Notes: generated by a model from the sequence alone, not told the origin. Shown: positions 1 through 9,264, counted from the first letter of the stretch. The stretch is DNA of 64,000 nucleotides from Roseiarcus sp963758335 (GCA_963758335.1 CAVWVF010000006.1:124001-188000), one strand, 5' to 3'. Numbers and translations: made by a program.

Positions 1-2
1 CG

Positions 3-1220
3 GCCGATTTCCCGAACGTTGTCGGTCGGGTCTACCCGCTGGAGCTCGGCCCGCCGGTCGGATGGCCGCTCCAATACCGGGTAAGCGGACGGGAGCCGGA
101 ACAGGTGCGCAAAATCGCCTCCCAGGTGGCTGAGCTTATTGGCTCAGCTCCCGACGCCGCGAACGTCAACTACAACTGGATGGAGCCTGGCCGCACGATC
201 AGGATCAGGGTCGACCAGGATCAGGCCCGTCTTCTGGGTCTCAGCTCGCAGGATTTGGCTCTGGCTGTGAACACGGTCGTGTCCGGCGTCACGGCCACCG
301 AGATGCGCAGCGGGATCTGGCTCGTCGACGTCTTGGTTCGGGCCTCCGCCGAGCAGCGCATGTCGCTGTCGACAATCCGGACGCTTCAGGTTCCGCTGCC
401 GAACGGGAAGACCGTTCCCTTAAGCCAGATCGCCTCCGTCGAGTACGGCCAGGAATATCCCATCATCTGGCGTAGGGACCGACTGCCCACCGTGACGGTG
501 CAGGCCGACCTCGCGCCGGGGACGCAGGCCGCGACGGTCGTGCAGTCGCTGGCGCCGCAGATCGCGGCGCTGAACTCCAGCCTGCCGAGCGGGTACCACG
601 TCAGCGTTGGCGGAAGCGTGGAGGAGAGCCACAAGGCGCAGACCTCGGTCGCCGCCGTCCTGCCTTTGATGCTCGTCATCATGCTTACGGTGCTGATGTT
701 CCAGCTTCAGAGGTTCAGCAGCATGTTCCTGGTGCTGAGCGTCGCTCCCATGGGCGTCATTGGCGTCGTCGCCGCCCTGTTGCTCGCGGACAAGCCCTTA
801 GGTTTTGTGGCGATCCTCGGCGTGCTCGCGCTCACCGGGATGATCGCCCGCAACTCGGTGATCCTCATCAACCAGATCGAGACGGACAAGGCGAAGGGGC
901 TCCACCCCTGGGATGCGGTCATCGACGCCACCCAGCACCGGGTCCGACCCATCCTGCTCACGGCTTCCGCGGCAATCCTCGGGATGGTTCCGATCGCGCC
1001 GACCGTGTTCTGGGGTCCGATGGCCTACGCGATCATGGGGGGCTTGGCGGTCGCGACGGTCCTGACGCTCGTTTTCCTTCCGGCGCTCTATGTGGCCTGG
1101 TTCAGGATTAAAAGACCCCGCCCGGACGACCGCCAGAGCGCGGCTGCCGAACTGGCTCACGAACGTGAGCCACTGCGCGAAGAAACCCGAACCGAGCACC
1201 TCGTGGAGACGACATGCTGA
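3..1220 (+). CDS. RND efflux pump inner-membrane subunit, C-terminal part (5' cut by window)
   Basis: About 405 codons of the C-terminal half of an AcrB/CusA-type (HAE) RND transporter, which exports drugs or other toxic compounds across the inner membrane by proton antiport as part of a tripartite pump. The reading frame is open from the first bases, so the gene starts outside the window. The second periplasmic porter/docking part comes first (to about nt 640), followed by hydrophobic segments such as LPLMLVIMLTVLMFQL, a Gly-rich stretch with MIARNSVILINQIE (typical of RND helix 11/12 loops) and a last helix near VLTLVFLPALYVAWF. The acidic C-terminal tail is normal for the family. Substrate cannot be told from this half. 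No partner (membrane-fusion or outer-membrane) gene follows; the next sequence is mobile-element debris. Confidence 0.93.
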   Translation, partial: ADFPNVVGRVYPLELGPPVGWPLQYRVSGREPEQVRKIASQVAELIGSAPDAANVNYNWMEPGRTIRIRVDQDQARLLGLSSQDLALAVNTVVSGVTATEMRSGIWLVDVLVRASAEQRMSLSTIRTLQVPLPNGKTVPLSQIASVEYGQEYPIIWRRDRLPTVTVQADLAPGTQAATVVQSLAPQIAALNSSLPSGYHVSVGGSVEESHKAQTSVAAVLPLMLVIMLTVLMFQLQRFSSMFLVLSVAPMGVIGVVAALLLADKPLGFVAILGVLALTGMIARNSVILINQIETDKAKGLHPWDAVIDATQHRVRPILLTASAAILGMVPIAPTVFWGPMAYAIMGGLAVATVLTLVFLPALYVAWFRIKRPRPDDRQSAAAELAHEREPLREETRTEHLVETTC

Positions 1221-1430
1221 CGGTCTCTGATGAACCCCAACTCCATCTCCGCGACCATGCCCAGCACGGTCAGAACAATCTTGCCCATGGGCCCGCCCGT
1301 GTCGATTGCGGGCTCCAGCACCCGCAGGCTCGCACCCTTCTGCTCCAGCTCGTGCCACCAGGTTCAGCACGTCTCGGCCCGAGCGACACTCTGGTGGTGG
1401 TCAAGCTGGACCGGCTAGGCCGCAACACCC
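1213..1430. pseudogene. Serine resolvase remnant with an inverted block
   Basis: Two pieces of one Tn3/Pin-type serine resolvase lie head to head. On the + strand, 1385-1430 encodes DTLVVVKLDRLGRNTR, the conserved catalytic-domain strand. On the - strand, 1213-1370 encodes the next part of the same family (LRVLEPAIDTGGPMGK, then GMVAEMELGFIRDRQ), with one extra G near 1355 that shifts the frame. In a normal resolvase these parts are contiguous and co-linear, so the second block has been inverted. No N-terminal active-site Ser region or HTH tail is seen. Non-functional. Confidence 0.75.
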
Positions 1431-1658
1431 GAAGGACGACATCGTGCGAATCGATGACATCTACCACCGCCACCTCTGACTTCTGGCTGCGCCCCAAGGG
1501 CGCCGCCGCCAGAGCAGACGCAGAAGCAGCAAGAAGCGGCTTGATTCTTGAAGGACAAGGGCAGGCGAGATTACACCTTAAATTCAACGACCCGTGGTCC
1601 CACGAATGGGGTCCAGTTCACATACCGCAATCGGGCTCCACGAGCATTGGAGGGCATC

Positions 1659-3060
1659 ATGCCATTCAGAGTCCAGGTTGGCCCGCCGCAGATCTCAATA
1701 CACCAAGGCCAGACGGTGCTGATTACTGAGGAGAGCGGTCGGATCGGCTGGCCGAGCGACAAGGGTCTCTATTTCTTCGACACCCGCGTCATCAGCAGTT
1801 GGGCGATATACGCCAACGGCGAACCATGGGACCTGCTGACCGGCGGCGCCATCAGCTACTACGCGTCCCGCATCTTCCTGACCAATCGCGCTTTGCGCAC
1901 CGAAGAGGGAGTGATCCCGCAGCGTACGCTAGGCTTGACCATAAGCCGCTGGATCAGCGGCGGAATGCACGAAGACCTCGACGTTACAAATGACAGCCAG
2001 AAGGCCGTGAAGTTCCAGCTCGAGATCGCGCTCCGTTGCGATTTTGCAGATATCTTCGAGGTCAAGTCGGGGAGCATCGTGCGCCGAGGCCGGGTCACGA
2101 CGGATTGGTCCGAGCCGGACCAGCAGCTTCGTACGACCTACCGCAACGGCGATTTCAGCCGCGCCGTGACAATTTTCCCGGTGCACGCGAAGGCGGTGTA
2201 CGCCAACGGAAGGTTGAGCTTCGAGGTGGCCCTCGAACCGGGTGGGTCATGGCATTGCTGCCTCCACTATGGGCTGACAGATGGTGACCGGCATTTTCCT
2301 TCGCTGACTAAGTGCGTCGCTCAGAGTGATAAATCGCACCATTCCGAGACGATGGCGGACTGGCTGCAGAACGTGGTCAAGATCCAGACCAGCAACGAGG
2401 AATTTTATCGTCTCTTTCGCCAGGCTCTCGAGGACATGGCTGCGCTCAGGCTGCCGATCGCGGGCACGGATCATTTGGTTTTCCTGCCTGCCGCCGGACT
2501 CCCTTGGTTCATCGCGCCGTTCGGACGCGACAGCTTGATCGTTTCGTTACAGAACACCCTCATCTATCCTGAGTTTGCGAGCGGAGCGCTCGAGATTCTC
2601 GGCTCGCTGCAAGCCAAGGAAATGGACGACTACCGCGACGCCGAGCCCGGCAAGATTTTGCATGAAATACGCTATGGCGAGCTCGCGCATTTCAAGCTGA
2701 TCCCACACACGCCCTATTACGGAACCGCGGACGCCACGCCTCTCTACCTGATCACTTTGCACGCCGCCTGGCGGACGACCGGCGATCGTTCGCTCCTGGA
2801 GCGGCATCTCGAGACTGCGGAAGGATGCCTGTCCTGGATCGACAACTATTGCGACCGCGACGGCGACGGTTTTCGGGAATACCAGACGCGCTCTCCGGTC
2901 GGTTATGAGAACATGAGCTGGAAGGATTCCCCGGATTGCGTGGTCTATCCGGATGGCTCGCTGGTCAAAGGGTCGAAAGCGCTCTGCGAGCTGCAAGGCT
3001 ATGTCTACAACTCCTGGGTTCGCATGGCCGAGGTGTTCGATGCGCTCGGCATCGGGAAAG
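1659..3060 (+). pseudogene. Glycogen debranching enzyme-type protein, truncated by a transposase gene
   Basis: About 467 codons of an amylo-alpha-1,6-glucosidase/glycogen-debranching-enzyme family protein (GDE N-terminal domain followed by the start of an alpha/alpha-toroid glycosidase domain). The start ATG at 1659 has a good GGAGGG site just upstream. Family-like motifs are KGLYFFDTRVIS near residue 30, PWFIAPFGRDSL near residue 285 and RSPVGYENMSWKDSPD near residue 412. After VRMAEVFDALG the sequence passes without a stop into an IS1595-type transposase, so the C-terminal catalytic half (family members are usually about 700 residues) is lost. Probably once cleaved alpha-1,6 branches or acted on glucosides in carbohydrate storage; not functional now. 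Confidence 0.85.
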
Positions 3061-3068
3061 CAGGATCG

Positions 3069-4060
3069 ATGGCGCGTGGGCGGACGCTCGCGGAGTTTCA
3101 GAAGGAGTTTCCCGACGAGGCGCGTTGTGCGGCGTTTCTGCAGGCGCGGCGCTGGCCGGACGGGTTTGTTTGTCCCGCGTGCGGTAAGGGGCGCGCCGTG
3201 GCTTTGAAAAGCCGGCCGCGGCTTTTCAAAGGCCTCGATTGCGGTCGCCAGACCTCACTCATCGCCGGCACGGCGATGCATCGGTCGAAGTTGCCGCTGA
3301 CCACGTGGTTCTGGGCGGCGCATGTGATGGCGACGCACTCCAACGGCATGTCGGCGCGACAATTGGAAGACTAACTGGGCGTCAGCTACAAGACGGCCTG
3401 GCTGCTGACGCAGAAGCTCCGACGCTCGATGATCGATCCCGATCGTGATCTTCTCGAAGGCGTCGTCGAGGTGGATCAGACGGAAATTCCCTTCCGCGTC
3501 GGCGACGCCTTTTTCGAGCCCGGCGCCGCCGGCAAAATCCTCGTCGCCGGCGCGGTCGAGGTGATCGATCGGAGCTCTGGCAAGCCCAAGCCGAGACGAA
3601 GGGGCGCGAAATATCTTGATACCCGTTCGGGTCGACTGCGTCTGGCGGTGATCGCCGACAACTCGGCCAAATCGATCGAGGCTTTCGTCCGGGCCAACGT
3701 GAAGCCGGGCGCGACGTTGATCACCGATGGTCACGCCTCCTATCCGGGACTGTCGGGCGATTATCGGCATGATCCGCGCGTCGTCGGCAATATGGCTGCC
3801 AATATCGTCCTGCCATGGAGCCATCGCGCTTTTTCGCTGATGAAGCGCTGGGCGCTGGGCACGTATCACGGCCTGCGGCGCAAACACGTCGACGTCTACC
3901 TCAATGAATTCGTCTTTCGCTACAACCGCCGTTATTATCGGCACGTCTCGTTCGAAACGGTGCTCGGCCTCGCTGCGCATCGCAAGCCGCAGACCTATTG
4001 GGACATCATCCAACGCGACAATCCGCGCAAATCGGCAGTTCGCACCGAGCTACTACATCT
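3069..4060 (+). pseudogene. IS1595-family (ISXO2-like) transposase with in-frame stop
   Basis: The transposase begins MARGRTLAEFQ and carries the N-terminal zinc ribbon of IS1595/ISXO2-like enzymes (CPACGKGRA, then DCGRQTSLIAGT) and then the DDE-type domain (VVEVDQTEIPF, LITDGHASYPGL, YHGLRRKHVDVYLNEF). A TAA at 3372-3374 interrupts it at a position where relatives have Gln (LED-stop-LGVSYKTAW); reading resumes in the same frame. The usual 5' terminal inverted repeat is absent because the debranching-enzyme sequence runs almost to the transposase start, so the left end of the element is lost. The C-terminus near YWDIIQRDNPRK is followed by unrelated sequence. Confidence 0.85.
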
Positions 4061-4062
4061 AG

Positions 4063-4467
4063 ACAGACCTGAAACAACGGGAAGCCTCCCCAGCGCCACC
4101 GGACGACGACGATCGCGGCGTGCTGCTTGCGGGCTACCCAGCGACAGAGATCGTAATGGAGGGGCCACGCACCGGCTCTTTCGGCATTTATACCGCTTGT
4201 GCGGTTGCACAGCGAACCACTGAATGGCAACTTTCGTGCAAAGTCGAATGGCAGTACGTACAGGGAATCCCCGGATTGGGAGGAGTGCCGCCGCGGGCCT
4301 TCGACACGGGCGGCATGAGCGGCGGACCAGTGTTCACCATCCGGGAGCAGAACGGAATTCTTTCCTTTCCGCTCGCTGGGGTTATTTCCGAGGGGCAGCC
4401 CGCGTGGGACACCATCATTGCCGATCGCGCGGATTTCATACGAGCGGATGGTTCAGTCCGAGCTTAA
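4063..4467 (+). pseudogene. Trypsin-like serine protease C-terminal fragment
   Basis: An open frame of about 134 codons with no good start after the TAG at 4060. It contains FDTGGMSGGPVFT, the GxSGGP nucleophile motif of trypsin-fold peptidases, followed by FPLAGVISEGQP as in S1/Do-like peptidase C-terminal strands. The His and Asp halves of the triad are missing because the N-terminal part was replaced by the transposase. Read as the tail of an inactivated protease or protease-fold gene; the substrate is unknown. Confidence 0.55.
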
Positions 4468-4554
4468 GCGTCGCTCATTTTGAAGTTATCCCAACATAAC
4501 GTCCTTTATGTTGCACTAATATTTCCCGCGCTTACCCCGGGCCGCCGACCTCAA

Positions 4555-4866
4555 TCCACAACCTTACATGCAGCACATGGTCGGCGCAAAGCTCGATTGT
4601 GCCCTTGGCCCGGGCAAGTTCGAACACAACAGCTATTCAACGTCGGATCAGCAGTCCGGACGGAGCCGCGGAAGGCCTTGTGGACAACGCCGGCCTGGCC
4701 GACCGGATCGACGTGTTCGAGGTTGAGCAGTTCATTGCGCTCAACCTTTATCAGCTGGGCAAATTCGGCGCCGACGGACGTCGGCTCGCGGTCTCCGATT
4801 TTGTGACCCGCTATAACGAGATCATTGACGACGTCGAGACGGATCCAAGCCTCAAAGAATCATGCG
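4555..4866 (+). pseudogene. DUF4928-type (restriction-associated) protein remnant
   Basis: Two conserved blocks in different frames. At 4565-4670, frame 2 reads MQHMVGAKLDCALGPGKFE; at 4675-4862, frame 3 reads LADRIDVFEVEQFIALN and VTRYNEIIDDVETDPSLK. From memory of the family these resemble the C-terminal half of DUF4928 proteins, which usually sit next to a DNA cytosine methyltransferase and are suspected restriction endonucleases. A frameshift plus an internal deletion separates the blocks and the N-terminal half is absent. No methyltransferase is present here. Non-functional remnant; the family assignment is moderate. Confidence 0.5.
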
Positions 4867-5724
4867 GTCCTGGGAGGACGAATGATACGAAGAGTTCGTT
4901 TCCTGAGGATTGCACTCGATTTTGCACTTTGCCCCACGACACTCCATAATTTCTTCAATGTCATCCAAACGGACCAGTCTGGTCTGCCTAAGACAATAAT
5001 CGAAAATTAATATGCCATTACTACCAGAAAATATAATGTGTCCCACTGGAGCCGCATTGACGTGCGTGCTATTCTTCCAAATCACGTGCTGTAAAGTCGC
5101 CCAAGGTGATCGATAGATGCGCCACGTCGAGCCAGATACGAAACCAAGCATAAGGCAGAGCACAAACAGATTGATGCCCCAGTACATGAAATGGATAAGA
5201 GGTCGATGCGGCTTTTCAAGTAGGCTAAAATACCATATGCCAACAAGACTTAAGCCAGGTCCTACGCAATTTCCCATAATGAGACCACATGACGCCAGTC
5301 CAAGAGAATTTAGCCATAAGTATTTGAGCCACACTAATAATATACGTAATTTGTTATTCCATTTATAGTCTTGTGTGTTGCACTTAGTAGAATAGTTAAC
5401 GCCAATTATTAGCCCAACAAACGCCACAATCGCAATAGGAATTGCCCTGAGAGCGAAGACTAAATGCTCAGCTAGAATGAAAAATGGAAACCAGGTGATA
5501 TCATACGCATAGAAGTAACCAACGACGTATGCGAATGCAAATAAGCTTGCTAAAGCAGGGCCATGGAGTACCAATTTATGCCATGACAATTCAAATAGGG
5601 ATAGCAAGTCATTTGCGTCTTCCAAACGAGTATCCGTGATCGAAGCATTGGGGTCGGCCGAACGCTCCGGTAAAGGCTGTTGGTGGGGACTCAAAGTGGG
5701 TGCGGTTTCCAGGAAGTTCGCCAT
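4852..5724 (-). CDS. Hypothetical multi-pass membrane protein, AT-rich
   Basis: A 290-residue protein of unrecognised family. The start at 5724 is backed by an AGGAGG site 5 bases upstream. A hydrophilic N-terminal tail of about 45 residues is followed by about five hydrophobic segments: LHGPALASLFAFAYVVGYFY, FALRAIPIAIVAFVGLIIGV, a long stretch near residues 145-175, and INLFVLCLMLGFVSGS. The C-terminal 70 residues are soluble and include NGILIFDYCLRQTRLVRL. Base composition is clearly more AT-rich than its neighbours, which suggests transfer from another genome. The last residues run into the DUF4928 remnant on the other strand, so the natural C-terminus may be lost. No partner gene is visible. 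Confidence 0.6.
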   Translation of the reverse strand: MANFLETAPTLSPHQQPLPERSADPNASITDTRLEDANDLLSLFELSWHKLVLHGPALASLFAFAYVVGYFYAYDITWFPFFILAEHLVFALRAIPIAIVAFVGLIIGVNYSTKCNTQDYKWNNKLRILLVWLKYLWLNSLGLASCGLIMGNCVGPGLSLVGIWYFSLLEKPHRPLIHFMYWGINLFVLCLMLGFVSGSTWRIYRSPWATLQHVIWKNSTHVNAAPVGHIIFSGSNGILIFDYCLRQTRLVRLDDIEEIMECRGAKCKIECNPQETNSSYHSSSQDRMIL

Positions 5725-6041
5725 TGTTGCCTCCTAAGCACCGGTCGTCTCGTCGCCATAGAGAGCTGAACGCTCGCCTTGTTAACTAAGACAAAATCAG
5801 AGCATACTTTTCGCGTCCGGCCTGTGACTCACAACACATTTTTGATAAAGTAGTTCGGATGCCGCGGGCCGTTTTGGCCGGAGTCCGACCCGGTCGAATG
5901 GCCGGAACTAACGAAACGGCCTAAACGCGCCTGAAACCTCCGTCGGTCAGCCGGAGCACGTCCATATGGGGCGTTCGTCCGGTGGCGGCCTGCTCTGAGG
6001 GGCAAGTACGTCGTCGCTTTGAGTTAACGGCCGCTGATCGC
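5725..6041. other. Intergenic stretch without a gene
   Basis: Upstream region of the AT-rich membrane protein gene. Apart from the AGGAGG ribosome-binding site of that gene (5729-5734 on the - strand), no coding region, RNA gene or clear repeat is seen. Composition changes from AT-rich to GC-rich near 5870, which probably marks the edge of the acquired segment. Confidence 0.5.
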
Positions 6042-6330
6042 TCACAGCATGTTCGGCTGTTGTGGCGTCGCTTTGCTATCCGGCATGACCGGCAGGGCCT
6101 CGATCTCCGGCCCCGCCGCCTGCTCCGCAAGGCGCAGCTCGTAGGCCGATTGCAGATTGAGCCAAAACTCGGCGCTGTTGCGGAACCAATGCCCCAGGCG
6201 CAAGGCGGTGTCGCCGGTGATCGCCCGCTTGCCCGCGATGATCTGGCTAATGCGGTTCTGCGGCACCTTGAGCTGCCGAGCGAGCTGGTTGGCGCTGATC
6301 CCGATTTCGCGCGCCCTGGACGACGTCTTG
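6042..6330 (-). pseudogene. higA: HigA-type antitoxin, N-terminally truncated
   Basis: The sequence matches the HigA addiction-module antidote (XRE helix-turn-helix) family: ISANQLARQLKVPQNRISQ forms the HTH, followed by the hallmark ITGDTALRLG and FWLNLQSAYELRLAEQ. The N-terminal HPGExL block normal for HigA is missing: upstream in the same frame there is a TGA at about 6344 and no start codon. The upstream DNA belongs to a different reading frame (terminase fragment). No HigB toxin gene is adjacent. An orphan antitoxin remnant. Confidence 0.75.
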
Positions 6331-6369
6331 GTTCTGCATCACGGGATCGTTTGAATTGTCGGCCATTGT

Positions 6370-6570
6370 GGGATTGTCCTTCGGTTTTGAGGGTGAGTGG
6401 ACCGGGCCCTCCTCCGTCTGCTTCATGCCCCAGTCGAGGGCCTTGCGGATGTCGCTGAAGGCGATCTTGGCGAGCTCGTTGACGATGCGCTCAACGGTGA
6501 CGCCGGCCTTCTCAGCCGCCTTGCTGACCAGCTCGTCGACCCGCTTCTGGATGCTTTCATTTGCATTCAT
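6370..6570 (-). pseudogene. Phage terminase small subunit fragment
   Basis: From ATG at 6570 the frame reads MNANESIQKRVDELVSKA and VERIVNELAKIAFSDI, the helix pattern of the P-type (TerS, Terminase_2) small subunits that recognise phage DNA for packaging. The HTH DNA-binding N-terminus is absent and after KALDWGMKQTEEG the sequence degenerates into the HigA remnant region. The start overlaps the 3' end of the FAH-family gene. This is the only phage structural-type gene in the window, so it is debris rather than a prophage. Confidence 0.5.
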
Positions 6571-7549
6571 GCGGGCGGCGTTGCCCCGGTTGGCTTGCCG
6601 CGGCGACGATTTCCGTCGTCTGTTCGCCGAGATCGATGCGTCCGTCCGCGCTCTTGATGCGCGCGCTGATCCGGTCGCCGGGTTCAAGGTATTGCGGCCG
6701 GCGCCTTTGCGACTTGAGGAACAACCCCCAGAACTGGCGCTCCGGCAGGAGCTGGACGAGACGGCGGATCGGCGGCGGCGGCACGCGCAGCGCGCAGCCG
6801 CTCGGCGTCCCCGTCAAGAGCACGTCGCCTGGCGCGACATTGGCGAAAGTCGACAGCTCGGAGATCGTCTCGGCCGGCTTGAACACGAGGTTGCGGGTCG
6901 AATCGCGCTGCCGCACCGCCCCGTTCACCGTAAGCTCGAGCTCGAGGTCGTCGAGGCGGTTGAATTCGGCGTCCTCGAGGACCGTCAGCCAAGGCCCGAT
7001 CGGGCAGAAGCCGCGATAGCTCTTGCCCTTGAAGAATTGCGTCTGCGGCAACTGCACGTCGCGCGCGCTGAGATCGTTGGCGATCGCTGCTCCGAATACG
7101 TAGTCCGTGAGCGTCTCGCGCTTAACTGTCACCGCCGATGAGATCGGCCGGCGAAACACGAGGGCAAGCTCGATCTCGTAGTCGAGCAGCGCGACGTGCT
7201 TCGGCCGCGCGACGGCTTCTCGCGCGGAGGCGACAGATGCGTCCGACTTCGTGAAGAACATGTTGAAGAGTTTGGCGTCCGGGTCCATGCCCAATTCGAT
7301 CATGTGCTGGCGATAATTCGCCCCCTGGCAGTAGATGCGGCACGGGGTCGTCACCGGCGACAGGATCTTGATCGAGTTGAGCGACAGGGTCGCCGTTTTG
7401 CTCTTCGCGGCGAGCCAATCGGCTTCGCCGCGCTCGATCAGCCCAGCCGTCGTCGGATAGTCGCCCGCCAAGGGCGATATGCCGGATCCGGAGACAACTC
7501 CCCAGCGAGGAACTCCGCTGAGCTCAAAGCGCGCAAGATTGATCGCCAT
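6557..7549 (-). CDS. Fumarylacetoacetate hydrolase (FAH) family protein
   Basis: About 330 residues of the FAH superfamily, which hydrolyses or isomerises C-C bonds in catabolic intermediates such as 2-hydroxyhepta-2,4-diene-1,7-dioate. The start ATG at 7549 has a strong GGAGG site 5 bases upstream. Motifs: CQGANYRQHMIELG near residue 80, the metal-binding LDYEIELALVF (Glu pair) near residue 120, FGAAIANDLSARDVQ and FFKGKSYRGFCPIGPW near residue 150-170, and DVLLTGTPSGCALRVP near residue 245. The last residues (after EIVAA) overlap the terminase fragment and are probably not native. It lies 20 bases downstream of a TetR gene on the same strand and opposite a flavin monooxygenase, which fits an aromatic meta-cleavage pathway. 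Confidence 0.87.
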   Translation of the reverse strand: MAINLARFELSGVPRWGVVSGSGISPLAGDYPTTAGLIERGEADWLAAKSKTATLSLNSIKILSPVTTPCRIYCQGANYRQHMIELGMDPDAKLFNMFFTKSDASVASAREAVARPKHVALLDYEIELALVFRRPISSAVTVKRETLTDYVFGAAIANDLSARDVQLPQTQFFKGKSYRGFCPIGPWLTVLEDAEFNRLDDLELELTVNGAVRQRDSTRNLVFKPAETISELSTFANVAPGDVLLTGTPSGCALRVPPPPIRRLVQLLPERQFWGLFLKSQRRRPQYLEPGDRISARIKSADGRIDLGEQTTEIVAAASQPGQRRPHECK

Positions 7550-7569
7550 ATCGTTTCCTCCTTTCAAGG

Positions 7570-8238
7570 TCAGATGGTCGCGGGCGCGGAACCTGCGCCT
7601 CGCGCCGCCGCCGCGCGGTCGGCGCGCTGGAGAGCGCCTTCGGCCTCCTCAGGCGGCAGGCCCAGCGCACGCAAGATCCCCAGAACGACGTCCGGCACGT
7701 CATGGGGCGATAACCGCGCTTCGCTCGCCGAGCGCATGGCCTGGATGACGATGCCGAAGACGAGATCGAAGCCGACCTCGGTCGAAAAAGACGCGAGCCG
7801 CCCCTCTCTTTGCGCAAGCCGCAGGTTTGTCTTCAAGCGCTCGCGGGCTGCGCAGGCGACATCCGGAAAGTCCCAGGCGCCGCGAGCGATGAGCGCTCCC
7901 CAGGCGGGATCGCGCTGAGCTTCGCCGATGAAGGCCGCGCAGCCCGCGGCGATTCGCTCGACGGGGTCGGCGACGGAGCGCCGGCTCGCACCGGCGACGT
8001 CTTCGAACGCCGCCGCCAGCTCCGCGGCGACCGCGGCCCAGAGGTCGTCGAGGCGTCTGAAGTGAGAATAGAAGGCGCCCTTCGAAAGCCCCGCCTGCCT
8101 CGTCACCTCTTCAACGGTGACGGAGGAAAAGGGCCGGCTCGTGAATAGGAGCCGGGCGGCCTCGATGAGCTGCGCCCGGCTCCTGGCGCGCCGCTCGCGA
8201 CCGATTTCGCCCCGCCGTTTCAGGTCAATCCTGGCCAT
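7570..8238 (-). CDS. TetR/AcrR family transcriptional regulator
   Basis: A 222-residue repressor-type protein. The N-terminal HTH spans roughly residues 20-65: RAQLIEAARLLFTSRPF, then VEEVTRQAGLSKGAFYSHF, the classic TetR recognition helix ending. The C-terminal helical domain (residues 80-205) would bind an unknown ligand. It is transcribed with the FAH gene and divergently from the monooxygenase gene at 8335, so it probably controls both from the 96-base intergenic region, with a pathway substrate as inducer. Confidence 0.9.
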   Translation of the reverse strand: MARIDLKRRGEIGRERRARSRAQLIEAARLLFTSRPFSSVTVEEVTRQAGLSKGAFYSHFRRLDDLWAAVAAELAAAFEDVAGASRRSVADPVERIAAGCAAFIGEAQRDPAWGALIARGAWDFPDVACAARERLKTNLRLAQREGRLASFSTEVGFDLVFGIVIQAMRSASEARLSPHDVPDVVLGILRALGLPPEEAEGALQRADRAAAARGAGSAPATI

Positions 8239-8334
8239 TTCCGGCCTCCTCGTGCACTGTACGAAAATGTCATAGTGACTTATTAGTCGATCTGACCTAA
8301 ATGTGCAACATCAATTTTTCGAGAGGAACCGGCG
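8239..8334. promoter_or_regulatory. Divergent promoter region of tetR and monooxygenase genes
   Basis: A 96-base gap between divergent starts, more AT-rich than either gene. It holds the ribosome-binding site of the + strand gene (GAGAGGAA near 8320). Short inverted motifs such as TGTACGAAAATGTCA and GTCATAGTGAC are visible but no clean TetR-type palindrome can be fixed by eye. The location of an operator here is inferred from the gene arrangement. Confidence 0.4.
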
Positions 8335-8655
8335 ATGGAACATTCCGCAACAAAAGCCGCCCCGATGGGGGAATATGACGTCGCGATCGTGGGGGCCGGC
8401 CCGATCGGGCTGATGACGGCGAACCTGCTCGGGCGGGCCGGCCTTCGGGTCGTCTTGTTCGAACGCAATTCCCGGCTGGTGGGGCTTCCGCGCGCCATCG
8501 CTTATGACGCAGAGACCCTTCGCCTGTTCGCTCAGGTCGGGCTCTTCGACGAGATCGCGCCGGGCCTCGTGCGCGATCCGCACGTCCGCCATGTCAACGC
8601 GCGCGGCAGGACGCTGATGGCGGCGCGATTCTCGCACAGCCTCTATGGCCATTCG
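8335..8655 (+). pseudogene. FAD-dependent aromatic monooxygenase, N-terminal fragment
   Basis: About 105 codons of the N-terminus of a PheA/MhpA-type flavoprotein hydroxylase. The FAD dinucleotide-binding motif VAIVGAGPIGLMTANLLGRA lies near residues 16-35, followed by VVLFERN and LVGLPRAIAYDAETLRLF as in 3-(3-hydroxyphenyl)propionate hydroxylases. After MAARFSHSLYGHS the frame is lost and the rest of the approximately 500-residue enzyme is missing. It is divergent to tetR/FAH, which suggests an aromatic-degradation operon that has been truncated. Confidence 0.8.
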
Positions 8656-8865
8656 CGGCGCCGTCCGCGTCGCCTTCGACCACCGCCGCTGGGCACCTTC
8701 TATCAGCCGGAATTCAGTATCTCATGACTGGTCTCCTGGTTTGGCGGGTGCTTCATTTGGCGACATTGGGATCACGCGCTACGACGGCACGGGTCATAAG
8801 GCTCTGGTCTGCAAAGCCAGCCAGATGCGCATGCGAGAGCCACGGCGTCTTGAAAGAAATTGCAG

Positions 8866-9264
8866 TCGGCTATTCAGGTGATCGCCGCGCTCGATACGAT
8901 CGTCGCCTCGAACCTGCACGCCGATATTCTCTCCGATCTCGCGGCGGCCCTCGCCGGGTCGCTCGGCATTGCGCCGACCGCCAATATCAATCCCGAGCGG
9001 ACGTTCCCCTCGATGTTCGAGCCCATCCACGGCTCGGCCTTCGACATCATGGGCAAGGGCGTCGCAAATCCGGTCGGGACGTTCTGGTCCGCCGTGATGA
9101 TGCTGGATCATCTCGGCGAGTCGGCCGCCGCCCGGCGCCTGATGAAGGCGATCGAGCGCGTTACCGCCGATCCCGAACTGCACACGCCCGATCTCGGCGG
9201 GGCCGCCGACACGCGGAAGGTGACCGACGCTGTGATCCGCGCCATTCAGGCCGAAAATGCTTGA
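8866..9264 (+). pseudogene. Tartrate/isopropylmalate dehydrogenase-like C-terminal fragment
   Basis: About 130 codons of the C-terminal half of the isocitrate/isopropylmalate dehydrogenase superfamily, closest by eye to tartrate dehydrogenase/decarboxylase (TtuC). Motifs: IVASNLHADILSDLAAAL (metal-binding Asp), GIAPTANINPE, FEPIHGSAFDIMGKG and ANPVGTFWSAVMMLDHLGE. The N-terminal catalytic and NAD-binding half is absent; the sequence upstream (8660-8865) shows no recognisable gene. The fragment may have belonged to the same catabolic cluster as the FAH gene. Confidence 0.8.
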
